A stretch of 64,000 nt of DNA from Chitinophaga skermanii (GTDB taxonomy: Bacteria > Bacteroidota > Bacteroidia > Chitinophagales > Chitinophagaceae). The stretch covers positions 62,001 to 126,000 of the forward strand of contig NZ_QLLL01000008.1 in assembly GCF_003259335.1 (NCBI RefSeq), written 5' to 3'. The translations under genes and the position numbers were made by a program. Shown piece by piece: positions 18,251 to 27,424 of the stretch (its first letter is position 1; each line of letters opens with the position of its first letter). The notes beneath the pieces were generated by a model. That model made no database searches. It saw only the letters and a program-made list of their open reading frames with translations, and was not told the origin of the DNA.

Positions 18251-18269
18251 CAGCAACTCAAAAATTGGT

Positions 18270-19298
18270 ATGGAAGCAAAAGCTGATATTGGAATCGTTC
18301 TCATGAATCTAGGTTCCCCTGATTCTACTAGTGTGCCCGATGTAAAAAGATATTTAAACGAATTTTTAATGGACGGTCGTGTAATCGATTATCCTTATTT
18401 GTTCCGTAAAATTTTAGTGGGATGGATTATTGTGCCGAACCGCGCACCGAAATCCGCAGAAGCCTACCAATCTATCTGGTGGCCAGAAGGCTCACCTTTG
18501 ATTGAGCTGACAAAACAATTGCAAACAGCGTTGAAACAACGTATCGACGTACCTGTAGAAATTGCCATGCGTTACGGCAATCCTACGCCAACAGCTGCTT
18601 ACGATAACTTATTGAAAGCAAATCCCCATATTAAAGAAGTTATTTTACTGCCCCTGTACCCACATTATGCCATGTCGAGCTACGAAACCGCCGTGGAATA
18701 TGCTAAATACTGGCATGTAAAGAATAAATACGACTTCAAACTCTCCATTATCGACCCGTATTACAAAGACCCCGCATATATCGATGCATTAGCTGAAAGC
18801 ATGCGCCCGTACTTGGAATCGGACTACGATTACCTGTTATTTAGCTATCATGGTGTGCCTGAAAGGCATATTAGAAAGGGTGATATTACCAAAAAACACT
18901 GTATGCAAGTACAAAACTGCTGTAATGTAGTATCGGTAGCGCATACACGTTGTTATAAGCACCAAGTAACGGTTACCAGTGAGTTGGTGGCGAAGAAATT
19001 GAACATACCTACTGGCAAATGGGGCATTTCCTTCCAGTCGCGTTTGGGTCGAGAAGAATGGATTAAGCCTTATACAGCCGAACAATTCGAGCGTTTACCT
19101 AAGCAAGGGGTGAAGAAATTACTCGTTGCTTGTCCTGCTTTCGTATCGGATTGCTTGGAAACCTTGGAAGAAATTGCAGTAGAAGGTAAGCACCAGTTCA
19201 TGGAAAGTGGGGGCGAAGCCTTTACCATGATTCCTTGCGTGAATGTTCACCCACAGTGGGTAGACACCGTGGCACAATTCTGCCGCGAGCGTATGTAA
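18270..19298 (+). CDS. hemH: Ferrochelatase, probable internal 4-Cys [2Fe-2S] type
   Basis: A 342-residue ferrochelatase inserting Fe2+ into protoporphyrin IX. It opens with IGIVLMNLGSPDSTSVPDVKRYL. The catalytic histidine is H194 in LLFSYHGVPERH, and the conserved acidic motif is in VSDCLETLEEI (~286-296). Four cysteines (C211, C217, C218, C228) fall within 18 residues just after the active-site segment. This matches the Myxococcus-type bacterial ferrochelatases that bind a [2Fe-2S] cluster through an internal ~20-residue segment. The gene diverges from the haem operon and has its own terminator. Confidence 0.95.
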   Translation: MEAKADIGIVLMNLGSPDSTSVPDVKRYLNEFLMDGRVIDYPYLFRKILVGWIIVPNRAPKSAEAYQSIWWPEGSPLIELTKQLQTALKQRIDVPVEIAMRYGNPTPTAAYDNLLKANPHIKEVILLPLYPHYAMSSYETAVEYAKYWHVKNKYDFKLSIIDPYYKDPAYIDALAESMRPYLESDYDYLLFSYHGVPERHIRKGDITKKHCMQVQNCCNVVSVAHTRCYKHQVTVTSELVAKKLNIPTGKWGISFQSRLGREEWIKPYTAEQFERLPKQGVKKLLVACPAFVSDCLETLEEIAVEGKHQFMESGGEAFTMIPCVNVHPQWVDTVAQFCRERM

Positions 19299-19325
19299 TA
19301 AAAAATTATTTTGATGGATACCGCG

Positions 19326-19382
19326 CCGGTAGCGGGAAGACGAATATTTCTCAATAGCTCGACTTCCTGGTACCGGTTTTTT
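19326..19382 (+). terminator. Intrinsic terminator after hemH
   Basis: CCGGTAGCGGGAAG (19326-19339) pairs with CTTCCTGGTACCGG (19363-19376) with one mismatch and one G-U pair, then six Ts. Confidence 0.7.
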
Positions 19383-19412
19383 AATTAAATTCAATTATAA
19401 AAAATCCATCAG

Positions 19413-20546
19413 ATGATCCTGGGCGTACTCAAAGAAAAATTGAACGAAAACAGGGTTTCACTGGTGCCGGAAGTTGTTAAACAATTAGCACAATTGAAGG
19501 TGAATGTATGGGTGGAAGCAGGTGCTGGAAAACAAGCCTGGTATACAGATGAAGCCTACCTCGAAGCAGGTGCCACTATTCAATCACGTGAAAAGATTCT
19601 CCAAGAAGCCGACATCCTCCTGTCGATCCACCAACCCGACAAGCCGGAATGGGAACAAGTAACCGCCGGAAAAACGTGGATCGGTGTTTATCAACCCCTA
19701 TACAAAGCCGCGCTTATGCAAGACCTAGCGGCCAAAAACTTCACCGTGTTCAGTTTGGATAGCATTCCGCGTACTACCCGCGCGCAGAGTATGGACGTGC
19801 TTAGCTCCCAAGCTAACATAGCGGGTTATAAAGCTGTTTTACTAGCCGCCAACACGTATAGTCGCTATTTTCCTATGTTTATGACTGCTGCCGGTAGCAT
19901 TCCTCCTGCCAAAGTGCTTATTTTGGGCGCCGGCGTAGCGGGTTTGCAAGCCATTGCTACAGCGCGAAGACTAGGGGCCGTAGTAGAAGTATTCGACACA
20001 AGGCCGGCTGTTAAAGAAGAAGTGCTGAGCTTAGGAGCGAAATTCGTAGAAGTAGAAGGGGCGGCCGATGCATCAAAAGCAGGCGGCTACGCTGTAGAGC
20101 AAACTTCGGAATACAAGCAACAACAAGAAGCAAAAATAACCCAAGCTATTGCCAAAGCAGATATTGTGATTACCACGGCCCAAATCCCGGGCAAACCTGC
20201 ACCTATTTTGGTAACAACGGGCATGCTGGAAGCCATGAAACCGGGGAGTGTAATTATAGACTTGGCCGCTGCAACCGGGGGCAATACTTCCCAAACGAAA
20301 AACAATACCAGCGTGGTGTACAATAATGTTACCATTGTTGGCAACTCTGAATTACCTTCCTCTATGCCTGCCGATGCCAGCAAGGTGTATGCGAAGAATG
20401 TCTACAATTTCTTACAATTACTCATCGATAAAACCGGTCAATTTACCCTCAATTTTGAAGACGATATCGTGAAAGGGGCTTGTATTACACATGGTGGACA
20501 AGTTACCAACGAAAGGGTTTTACAAAGTTTGGGTGTAACCGCGTAA
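19413..20546 (+). CDS. pntAA: Proton-translocating NAD(P)+ transhydrogenase, alpha subunit part 1 (NAD(H)-binding)
   Basis: A 377-residue soluble dI domain of the transhydrogenase. It begins ILGVLKEKLNENRVSLVPEVV as in alanine dehydrogenase/PNT proteins, has the RSQ-like loop TRAQSMDVLSSQANIAGYKAVLLAA (~125-149), and the NAD-binding Rossmann motif VLILGAGVAGLQAIATARRLGAVVEVFDTRP (~168-198, read in segments). It passes hydride from NADH to the dIII domain of PntB. In this organism the alpha subunit is split in two genes, as in Rhodospirillum. The next gene follows after 51 bp. Confidence 0.95.
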   Translation: MILGVLKEKLNENRVSLVPEVVKQLAQLKVNVWVEAGAGKQAWYTDEAYLEAGATIQSREKILQEADILLSIHQPDKPEWEQVTAGKTWIGVYQPLYKAALMQDLAAKNFTVFSLDSIPRTTRAQSMDVLSSQANIAGYKAVLLAANTYSRYFPMFMTAAGSIPPAKVLILGAGVAGLQAIATARRLGAVVEVFDTRPAVKEEVLSLGAKFVEVEGAADASKAGGYAVEQTSEYKQQQEAKITQAIAKADIVITTAQIPGKPAPILVTTGMLEAMKPGSVIIDLAAATGGNTSQTKNNTSVVYNNVTIVGNSELPSSMPADASKVYAKNVYNFLQLLIDKTGQFTLNFEDDIVKGACITHGGQVTNERVLQSLGVTA

Positions 20547-20597
20547 AGCGTGTAATCATCTACGTTATAACAAATTTTCTATCCAAATCCTACTTAT

Positions 20598-20909
20598 ATG
20601 GAAGCAATATGGGCCTTCATTCAACAGCATATTGATATTTTTTACATCGTCATCCTGTCCATTTTCTTGGGTATTGAAGTGATTTCCCGCGTGCCTTCGG
20701 TATTGCATACGCCACTAATGAGTGGTGCCAATGCCATTCACGGGGTGGTTATCATCGGGGCTATTATTGTTATGGGAAAAGCAGAACCCGGTAACTATGT
20801 AGCACTCATACTTGGTTTCCTCGCTGTTATTCTCGGAACATTGAATGTTGTAGGAGGTTTCGTGGTAACCGACCGGATGTTAGAGATGTTCAAACAAAAG
20901 AAGAAGTAA
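20598..20909 (+). CDS. pntAB: NAD(P)+ transhydrogenase, alpha subunit part 2 (membrane)
   Basis: A 103-residue membrane subunit with about three transmembrane helices (IFYIVILSIFLGIEVI, VVIIGAIIVMG, ALILGFLAVILGTLNVVGGFVVT). HTPLMSGANAIHGVV (~36-50) is the conserved segment of the PNT membrane domain. With PntB it forms the proton channel. It lies between pntAA and pntB with short gaps, so the three genes form one operon. Confidence 0.93.
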   Translation: MEAIWAFIQQHIDIFYIVILSIFLGIEVISRVPSVLHTPLMSGANAIHGVVIIGAIIVMGKAEPGNYVALILGFLAVILGTLNVVGGFVVTDRMLEMFKQKKK

Positions 20910-20945
20910 ATCGCTTGGCATTCATTTTAGACTTAAAATCAACTT

Positions 20946-22355
20946 ATGCAAGACAGCCTTTTATCCATCATTTACCTTGTTGGTTCCGTTACATTCATTA
21001 TCGGTTTGAAAATGCTTAGTGCACCTACCACAGCTCGCAAAGGTAACCTTGTTGCCGCAGCTGGTATGGCTTTGGCTGTTTTCGGAACGATCTTTTTATA
21101 CAGGGAAGGCGACACTAGGTTGCACAATTACGGCTGGATTTTTAGCGCGCTTGTGATAGGCAGCGTGGTAGGTGTACTGGCCGCAAAGAAAGTAAAGATG
21201 ACCGCCATGCCCGAAATGGTGAGCATGTTCAACGGTATGGGTGGTGCATGTGCAGGCTTAATTTCTATCATCGAGTTTAATCATATGCAGCATGCTGGAG
21301 GCGCAGCGTCCGTAGGTATGTTGTTAACTATTGTGTTAGGGCTAATCATTGGGAGTGTTTCCTTTGCCGGTAGTATAATCGCTTGGGGAAAACTAAATGG
21401 TAAAATCAAAGACAAATCTTTTAGTGGTCAGCATATTTTTAACCTACTCATACTAGGCGTAATTGTAGTAATAGCGGCGGTATTGGTAGGGCAGTTTGTA
21501 CCCAATTTGCAAACAACGCTTTTCTACGTGTTAACCGCATTAGCCTTGGTGTACGGCATATTGTTCGTATTACCGATTGGAGGGGCAGATATGCCCGTTG
21601 TGATTTCGTTACTCAACTCTTTTACAGGCGTGGCGGCGGCTTGTGGTGGCTTCTTGTACAATAACCCGGTAATGCTTACCGGTGGTATACTTGTGGGCTC
21701 TGCCGGTACCATTCTTACTATACTTATGTGTAAAGCCATGAACCGTTCTTTGAAGAACGTATTAATCGGTTCATTTGGCGGAGGAAGTGGAAGCAGTGCT
21801 GGAGGTGGAGCACAACAACAAGGAAATTACAAAGAAATTAGTATTAACGACACTGCTGTATTGTTAGCTTACGCTAATAAAGTAATGATTGTACCGGGAT
21901 ATGGATTGGCCGTAGCGCAAGCACAACACGTATGCCACGAGTTAGAAAGCTTATTAGAAGAACGTGGAGTAGAAGTGAAATACGCCATTCACCCAGTAGC
22001 TGGTCGTATGCCCGGCCATATGAACGTATTACTGGCTGAAGCAGATGTATCGTACGATAAATTGTTAGAGATGGAACAAGCTAATAGCGAGTTCGCTACA
22101 ACAGATGCGGTACTGATTCTCGGGGCCAACGACGTAGTAAACCCAGCTGCGAAAACCGATCCAGGCAGCCCCATTTACGGTATGCCCATCTTAGAAGTAG
22201 AAAAGGCGAAAGCTGTAATTGTGAATAAGCGAAGCATGAAACCCGGTTACGCAGGTATCGAAAACGAACTTTTCTTTCAACCCAAAACATCTATGTTATT
22301 CGGCGATGCAAAGCAAGTATTGCAACAGCTAGCTACAGAAATTAAGCAAGTTTAA
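20946..22355 (+). CDS. pntB: NAD(P)+ transhydrogenase, beta subunit
   Basis: A 469-residue protein with about eight or nine membrane helices in the first ~265 residues (dII part), a Gly/Ser-rich linker (FGGGSGSSAGGGAQQQG, ~278-294), and the soluble NADP(H)-binding dIII domain. dIII shows VMIVPGYGLAVAQAQH, IHPVAGRMPGHMNVLLAEA, LILGANDVVNPAAK and KRSMKPGYAGIEN, all standard. The complex uses the proton gradient to make NADPH from NADH. Given the adjacent HemA, which consumes NADPH, the location may be coincidental. Confidence 0.96.
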   Translation: MQDSLLSIIYLVGSVTFIIGLKMLSAPTTARKGNLVAAAGMALAVFGTIFLYREGDTRLHNYGWIFSALVIGSVVGVLAAKKVKMTAMPEMVSMFNGMGGACAGLISIIEFNHMQHAGGAASVGMLLTIVLGLIIGSVSFAGSIIAWGKLNGKIKDKSFSGQHIFNLLILGVIVVIAAVLVGQFVPNLQTTLFYVLTALALVYGILFVLPIGGADMPVVISLLNSFTGVAAACGGFLYNNPVMLTGGILVGSAGTILTILMCKAMNRSLKNVLIGSFGGGSGSSAGGGAQQQGNYKEISINDTAVLLAYANKVMIVPGYGLAVAQAQHVCHELESLLEERGVEVKYAIHPVAGRMPGHMNVLLAEADVSYDKLLEMEQANSEFATTDAVLILGANDVVNPAAKTDPGSPIYGMPILEVEKAKAVIVNKRSMKPGYAGIENELFFQPKTSMLFGDAKQVLQQLATEIKQV

Positions 22356-22403
22356 CCAGGTGAAAAATGGTTTTTTCGTACTTTGCCATAAATTTTGACA
22401 CTA

Positions 22404-23798
22404 GTGGCGGATTTACCAATTGCTTTACTCGATTCTTTACAAAATCTTCCCGGCTACGATGCAACCTCGTTTATAGCGGTGCATAACTCCCCGGAAAGAG
22501 TGACTTCCATTCGACTCAATCCTTTTAAAATATCAAACTCATCGGCGCAAAACCGCGTATTAGGCCAGTTTGCGCCGATTGAGGCTACTTCAATTCCTTG
22601 GTGCCCAGGTGCCTTTTACTTGTCGGAACGCCCTTCCTTCACATTCGATCCTAACTTTCACGCAGGTGCTTATTACGTACAAGAAGCCTCTTCTATGTTC
22701 TTGGCCCATGCATTTAATCATACCGTAGATACCAGTCAACGCTTGATGGTGCTCGACTTATGTGCTGCCCCGGGAGGTAAATCTACTGTACTACAATCTT
22801 GCATCAATAAAGAAAGCTTATTAGTCGCCAACGAGGTGATCAAAACCCGCGCTGCCCTATTAGCCGATAACCTCACCAAGTGGGGAACCGCTAATACCAT
22901 GGTAACGAACAACGATCCGCGCGATTTCGCCAAGTTAGACGGCTTTTTTGATGTAATGGTCGTAGATGCACCTTGCAGCGGCTCGGGATTATTCAGAAGA
23001 GATCCCAATGCTATTCAAGAGTGGAGTGAAGATAACGTGGTACTATGTAGTCAACGCCAGCAGAGGATTTTAGCCGATGCATTGCCTGCATTAAAAGAGA
23101 ATGGGGTATTAATTTATGCTACCTGTTCTTATTCTTTTGCAGAAGATGAAGCGATTGTTGATTGGTTGATAGAAGAATTCGACATGGAAAGTTTGCCGGT
23201 GCCCATCGAAGATGCATGGGGAATTGTACATTCATCTACCCCAAAACAAGGTGCAGCAGCATACCGTTTCTATCCAGGTAAAGTGAAAGGCGAAGGCTTA
23301 TTCATGGCTTGCTTGCGTAAAAAAAGTGGGGGAGATTATTATGCGAAAAATAAACCGGCGCTTACATACGTTTCTAAACAAGATACAGCTCGCATGGAAG
23401 CATGGTTACAACCTGGGGCGGAAATGAGTTTCATTCAACACCAATCGGATGTAATTATTTTTCCACAAAGTTTAACAAACGAGTTTGCGATCATCCAGAA
23501 AAATCTATATTTGAAAAAAGCAGGGATCAACGCAGGACAGTTAACAGCGAAGGAGCTAATCCCATCGCATCAATTAGCGTTGGCCAACTGCTTAGCCAAC
23601 AATATTCCATCTGTTCAGTTGAGTAAAGAGGATGCACTCAAGTATTTGCGGAGAGACGATCTACAAGTACAATCCAATCTCAAAGGATGGGCGCTTATGC
23701 AATACGAAGAACTGAACTTAGGATGGGCAAAAATTTTACCGAACCGTATCAATAATTATTACCCGAAGGAATTGCGGATTTTGAAAGAAAATATTTAA
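22404..23798 (+). CDS. rsmF: RsmF-like 16S rRNA m5C methyltransferase
   Basis: About 464 residues in the NOL1/NOP2/Sun family. The start is uncertain: GTG at 22404 is preferred over TTG at 22395, and no ATG is near. The SAM motif is LDLCAAPGGKST (~112-123). The two cysteines of 5-methylcytosine chemistry are in VVDAPCSGSGLFRRD and IYATCSYSFAED. The C-terminal ~150 residues match the RsmF/YebU extension (GLFMACLRKKSG, then a PUA-like end NLGWAKILPNRINNYYPKELRI). It likely methylates a cytosine in the decoding region of 16S rRNA. It follows pntB by 48 bp. Confidence 0.88.
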   Translation: MADLPIALLDSLQNLPGYDATSFIAVHNSPERVTSIRLNPFKISNSSAQNRVLGQFAPIEATSIPWCPGAFYLSERPSFTFDPNFHAGAYYVQEASSMFLAHAFNHTVDTSQRLMVLDLCAAPGGKSTVLQSCINKESLLVANEVIKTRAALLADNLTKWGTANTMVTNNDPRDFAKLDGFFDVMVVDAPCSGSGLFRRDPNAIQEWSEDNVVLCSQRQQRILADALPALKENGVLIYATCSYSFAEDEAIVDWLIEEFDMESLPVPIEDAWGIVHSSTPKQGAAAYRFYPGKVKGEGLFMACLRKKSGGDYYAKNKPALTYVSKQDTARMEAWLQPGAEMSFIQHQSDVIIFPQSLTNEFAIIQKNLYLKKAGINAGQLTAKELIPSHQLALANCLANNIPSVQLSKEDALKYLRRDDLQVQSNLKGWALMQYEELNLGWAKILPNRINNYYPKELRILKENI

Positions 23799-23924
23799 GT
23801 GGAAAGGAAACCGAACCAATACGCAGCCTGGTTGTCAATAAGCTTGTTGCATACAGCGGCTCTTCCATTTCAAATAAAAATTCATTATTTACGCATATAT
23901 TCGTCTTTTAAAGAAGTAGAAATT

Positions 23925-24950
23925 ATGTTTAAACCATTAATGTTTGTTGCTTTGTTTGCCTGTTTTTCAACAGCCGCGACCGCACAAGACTCGCTGGTCG
24001 TACAAGGCAGTGCTGCTGATCTTCACTTGGTGCACACCGTGAAAAAAGGAGAATCTTTGTCTAGCCTAGGCCGCGCTTATGGTATTTCTCCCAAAGAAAT
24101 TGCTACGTTCAATAAAATCACCCTAGATAAAGGTTTGAACCTCGGTCAAAATGTAAACATCCCGTTAAACACGACCAATTTCCTTCAAACTGCTAAAACC
24201 ACGGCCGCATCGGGTTATAAACCTGTATACCACCACGTGGCTGAAAAAGAAACATTATACCGCATTAGCGTGAACAACCGCAAAGTGCCTATCGAAAATA
24301 TTCGTACTTGGAACAACTTCTCAGGCGACGGCGTAAAATCCGATAGCTATCTTATTGTAGGTTGGTTGAAAGTTCCGGGCGGTGCTGTTCCTGCGGCTGC
24401 AAAACAAGCGGTACAAGATACGAAGCAAGCGGCACAAGAAGCCACCAAAGAGGTAACAACAGCGGCTACCACTACTACTGATAAAGCGGTTGAGAAAACA
24501 AAAACTGAAGTAGCGAAGAAAGAAGAAGCGGTAAAAGCAGATGCTACGAAAGCTGCTGAACCGGTGAAGAAAGAAGTTACTACTACGGTAGAAAAAGTAA
24601 ATGCTACTGCCCTCGGCGAAAACGAAACATTCGAACAAGTTTACTTAACGCAAACGGCTAAAGGTAAAAATGCTGCTACTGAAAAAGGCCCTGGCTCTTG
24701 GTTCAGAAGCAATGCTGTTGCTAATTCCGGTAAATATTACGCGTTGCATAATTCCGCTCCTCGTGGTACCATTATCAAAGTAACGAACCCATTGAACGGT
24801 AAATTTATCTATGCGAAAGTATTAGATGTTATTCCTTCTTTGAAACCAAATGCAAACCTCATCGTTAAATTAAGTGATGGTGCTATGTCGGCATTGGGTA
24901 CTAATGAAACACGCTTCTACTGCGAGTTAAGCTACGAAGACCAGAACTAA
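23925..24950 (+). CDS. Exported LysM / double-psi beta-barrel protein with Lys-Ala linker
   Basis: The ATG at 23925 starts a signal peptide (MFKPLMFVALFACFSTAATA-Q); the frame is open further upstream without a signal. Residues ~33-85 form a LysM domain (HTVKKGESLSSLGRAYGISPKEI). A second degenerate LysM follows (HHVAEKETLYRISVNNRKVP, ~105-125). Next comes a ~70-residue low-complexity linker rich in Lys, Ala, Thr and Glu. The C-terminal ~95 residues resemble an RlpA-like double-psi barrel (GSWFRSNAVANSGKYYALHNSA, GTIIKVTNPLNGKFIYAKVLD). It is 341 residues in all and probably binds peptidoglycan in the periplasm. Whether the barrel is a lytic enzyme cannot be told. Confidence 0.8.
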   Translation: MFKPLMFVALFACFSTAATAQDSLVVQGSAADLHLVHTVKKGESLSSLGRAYGISPKEIATFNKITLDKGLNLGQNVNIPLNTTNFLQTAKTTAASGYKPVYHHVAEKETLYRISVNNRKVPIENIRTWNNFSGDGVKSDSYLIVGWLKVPGGAVPAAAKQAVQDTKQAAQEATKEVTTAATTTTDKAVEKTKTEVAKKEEAVKADATKAAEPVKKEVTTTVEKVNATALGENETFEQVYLTQTAKGKNAATEKGPGSWFRSNAVANSGKYYALHNSAPRGTIIKVTNPLNGKFIYAKVLDVIPSLKPNANLIVKLSDGAMSALGTNETRFYCELSYEDQN

Positions 24951-24971
24951 TTTCTTTTTTATATCATTGTC

Positions 24972-25007
24972 AATAGGCTGCTTCCTTTACTGGTAGCAGC
25001 CTATTTT
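24972..25007 (+). terminator. Intrinsic terminator after the LysM protein gene
   Basis: AATAGGCTGCT / AGCAGCCTATT arms with a 12-nt loop, then TTTT. Confidence 0.75.
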
Positions 25008-25026
25008 CATTATACCATATGCATAA

Positions 25027-25060
25027 AAAAGGCCGCCTCTACTAGTAGAAACGGCCTTTT
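25027..25060 (-). terminator. Intrinsic terminator after fmt
   Basis: AAAAGGCCG / CGGCCTTTT arms with a 16-nt loop that can itself pair partly (CTACTAGTAG). Preceded by an A-run, so strong on the minus strand. Confidence 0.7.
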
Positions 25061-25079
25061 CAAGTATCTGCCATATAGT

Positions 25080-26006
25080 TTACGCCAAACGCATACCGCG
25101 TAAGAAGCTTTCTACATCCATTTTCTTTTTACCTTCTAATTGAATTTCCTGCAACACAAGGTAGCCATCTGCTGCCGCCATCTTTAAGAACGTTTTTCCA
25201 TCGGTTACATATTCACCGGGCTGCACGCTTGGTGGCGCTAACTCTTTCGTGGCTTTGAAAATTTTCAAACCTTTGCCTTGCAAGGTTGTCCAAGCTGTAG
25301 GGTAAGGATTCAATCCACGTACTAAGTTATATACATTGTCCAAGGGTTGTGCCCAGTCGATATGACCGGTTTCTTTGGATAACTTGGGTGCATGTTTGAT
25401 TTGATCCTCGGGAATATGCGACTGGGGTGTTTCTTCAACATTGCCAGCTGCTAATGCTGCTACCGTTTTAATTAATAATTGAGCGCCACGGTGCATGAGA
25501 TCGTCGTACAATTCACCGGCCGTTTCATCATCACGGATAGCGGTTTTATCGGAGAACAAGATATTCCCGGTATCGATAGCATGTTGCAGTTTAAAGGTAG
25601 TAACACCCGATTCTTTTTCACCATTGATAATGGCCCAGTTGATAGGCGCAGCACCCCGGTAATTCGGTAACAAGGAAGCATGTACGTTAATAGTACCCAA
25701 AGGGGGCATACTCCACACCATTTCTGGCAACATCCTAAAGGCTACTACTACTTGTAAATCAGCTTTCAGCGCCTGTAATTCTTCAATAAATGCAGGGTCT
25801 TTCAGCTTTACGGGTTGTAATATATGCAGGTTATTGGCCAAGGCATATTCCTTTACCGCGCTTTGTTGCAGTTGTAAACCACGACCAGCCGGCTTATCCG
25901 GTGCCGTTACTACTCCCACTACGTTATAGCCATTTTTTACCAAGGCATCTAATGAGGCCACCGAAAATTCCGGTGTTCCCATAAAAACTATTCTCATGTT
26001 CTTCAT
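25080..26006 (-). CDS. fmt: Methionyl-tRNA formyltransferase
   Basis: A 308-residue enzyme that formylates initiator Met-tRNA using 10-formyl-THF. It begins MRIVFMGTPEFSVASLDAL after three residues (a Met at 25997 is an alternative start). The catalytic segment is INVHASLLPNYRGAAPINWAIINGE (~106-130, read in parts), with the Asn-His-Asp type catalytic residues; TGVTTFKLQHAIDTGNIL-like text follows. The C-terminal OB-fold (~205-308) binds tRNA. It lies 30 bp after the NamZ gene, so the two may share a transcript. Confidence 0.96.
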   Translation of the reverse strand: MKNMRIVFMGTPEFSVASLDALVKNGYNVVGVVTAPDKPAGRGLQLQQSAVKEYALANNLHILQPVKLKDPAFIEELQALKADLQVVVAFRMLPEMVWSMPPLGTINVHASLLPNYRGAAPINWAIINGEKESGVTTFKLQHAIDTGNILFSDKTAIRDDETAGELYDDLMHRGAQLLIKTVAALAAGNVEETPQSHIPEDQIKHAPKLSKETGHIDWAQPLDNVYNLVRGLNPYPTAWTTLQGKGLKIFKATKELAPPSVQPGEYVTDGKTFLKMAAADGYLVLQEIQLEGKKKMDVESFLRGMRLA

Positions 26007-26036
26007 TATTGTGTTACAACCAAGGATAAATACAAC

Positions 26037-27242
26037 TTAAATGGCGCCCGCAGGTAGAATATTGTCGGCATACAACACGTATTTCTTGCGGATCGCTTTA
26101 AACTTCTTCAAGCCCGGTTCCCAGGTAGCACGGATCTCATCTTCCGTCATACCCTTTTCAATTTGTTGCTGTAAAATGTTGTTACCGGCTAACTTGCTGA
26201 AAAACGGTATGAAAAATTTGTCTTTCTCCGGGTACATTTTATATGCTGTGATGAGCCATTCGAGGCGCAATTTACCATTTAGTTCCTTACGGATGTCGAG
26301 TGTATCGGCTGAAAGATCAAATCCATAACAAGTTTGATCTAACAATGGCGGGTTTTTAGCTCCCGGCACACTGCGAGGGGTAAAGGAGAAGAGATTCTTC
26401 GGTAACGCAGGATGGCCGAATACTTGGAAGGGCTTATCGGTACCACGACCTAAGCTAAACACTGTTCCTTCAAAGAAGCAAATAGACGCATATAGCTCTA
26501 CTGAACGTTGGTTCGGCAAGTTTGGTGAAGGTTTCAATGGTAAATAATACGGGTAATCGTGCGAGTAATACTGCATAGGAATCACCGTTAATTTACATTT
26601 CGCCTTCTTAGCCAACATCTTCTCACCATTCAGCATACGCGCATATTCACCTACCGTCATACCGTGCGACACAGGAATAGGCTGCATACCAATAAAACTA
26701 CGAAATGCCGTATCTAAAATAGGCCCGTCGATAATCATACCGTTCGGGTTAGGACGGTCCAACACAATCACTTGCTTCTTATATTGTGCTGCAGATTCCA
26801 TGAGCTCTTGCAAGCTGCTGATATAAGTGAAGAAGCGTACGCCTACATCTTGAATATCGAAAATGATGATATCTACATCTTTCAAATCATTCGCATCGGC
26901 CTTGCGGTGCTTGCCGTATAAACTTACAATAGGCAAACCTGTAGCAGCATCCTTTGTATTATCTACCTTTTCGCCTGCATCGGCCGTACCACGGAAACCA
27001 TGCTCGGGACTGAAGATTTTCTTAATATTCACACCGCGTTTCAAGAGGGTGTCTACAAGGTGGGTTTCACCTACAGTGGCGGTATAATTCACCAATAGGG
27101 CTACACGTTTCCCTTTTAACAAAGGAAGGTACGCTTGTAGCCGCGCGGCGCCTACTTGTACTTCCCTGCGTTTACCACGTGGCTGCGCTTGTGCGATCAT
27201 GATGTGTGACATCAAAACCAATAAAACAATTAACTTCTTCAT
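26037..27242 (-). CDS. DUF1343 / NamZ-type exo-beta-N-acetylmuramidase, exported
   Basis: The Met at 27242 begins a signal peptide (MKKLIVLLVLMSHIMIAQAQ); the frame stays open upstream to 27311 without purpose. The 401-residue protein has the DUF1343 hallmarks KRVALLVNYTATVG, IFSPEHGFRGTADAGEKV, IIFDIQDVGVRFFTYISSLQ, VLDRPNPNG and the C-terminal Phe/Tyr-rich part. DUF1343 contains NamZ, which removes N-acetylmuramic acid from the non-reducing end of peptidoglycan fragments, so cell-wall recycling is the likely role. Substrate specificity is inferred from the family. Confidence 0.85.
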   Translation of the reverse strand: MKKLIVLLVLMSHIMIAQAQPRGKRREVQVGAARLQAYLPLLKGKRVALLVNYTATVGETHLVDTLLKRGVNIKKIFSPEHGFRGTADAGEKVDNTKDAATGLPIVSLYGKHRKADANDLKDVDIIIFDIQDVGVRFFTYISSLQELMESAAQYKKQVIVLDRPNPNGMIIDGPILDTAFRSFIGMQPIPVSHGMTVGEYARMLNGEKMLAKKAKCKLTVIPMQYYSHDYPYYLPLKPSPNLPNQRSVELYASICFFEGTVFSLGRGTDKPFQVFGHPALPKNLFSFTPRSVPGAKNPPLLDQTCYGFDLSADTLDIRKELNGKLRLEWLITAYKMYPEKDKFFIPFFSKLAGNNILQQQIEKGMTEDEIRATWEPGLKKFKAIRKKYVLYADNILPAGAI

Positions 27243-27424
27243 GTTGGATAGAACTGATTGATACATGTAAAAATAAGGAAGTATATGGAAGCGTAAAATG
27301 AAATACTGCAAATTGGGGCTTAATTAGCCATGATGGCGGAAAAAGAGGGGAAATTATAGGGGTGGGGCTGCCGATAATATTTTTTCCTTACCTTGCGTAT
27401 TATTTACTTTTTTAAATTCTATTT

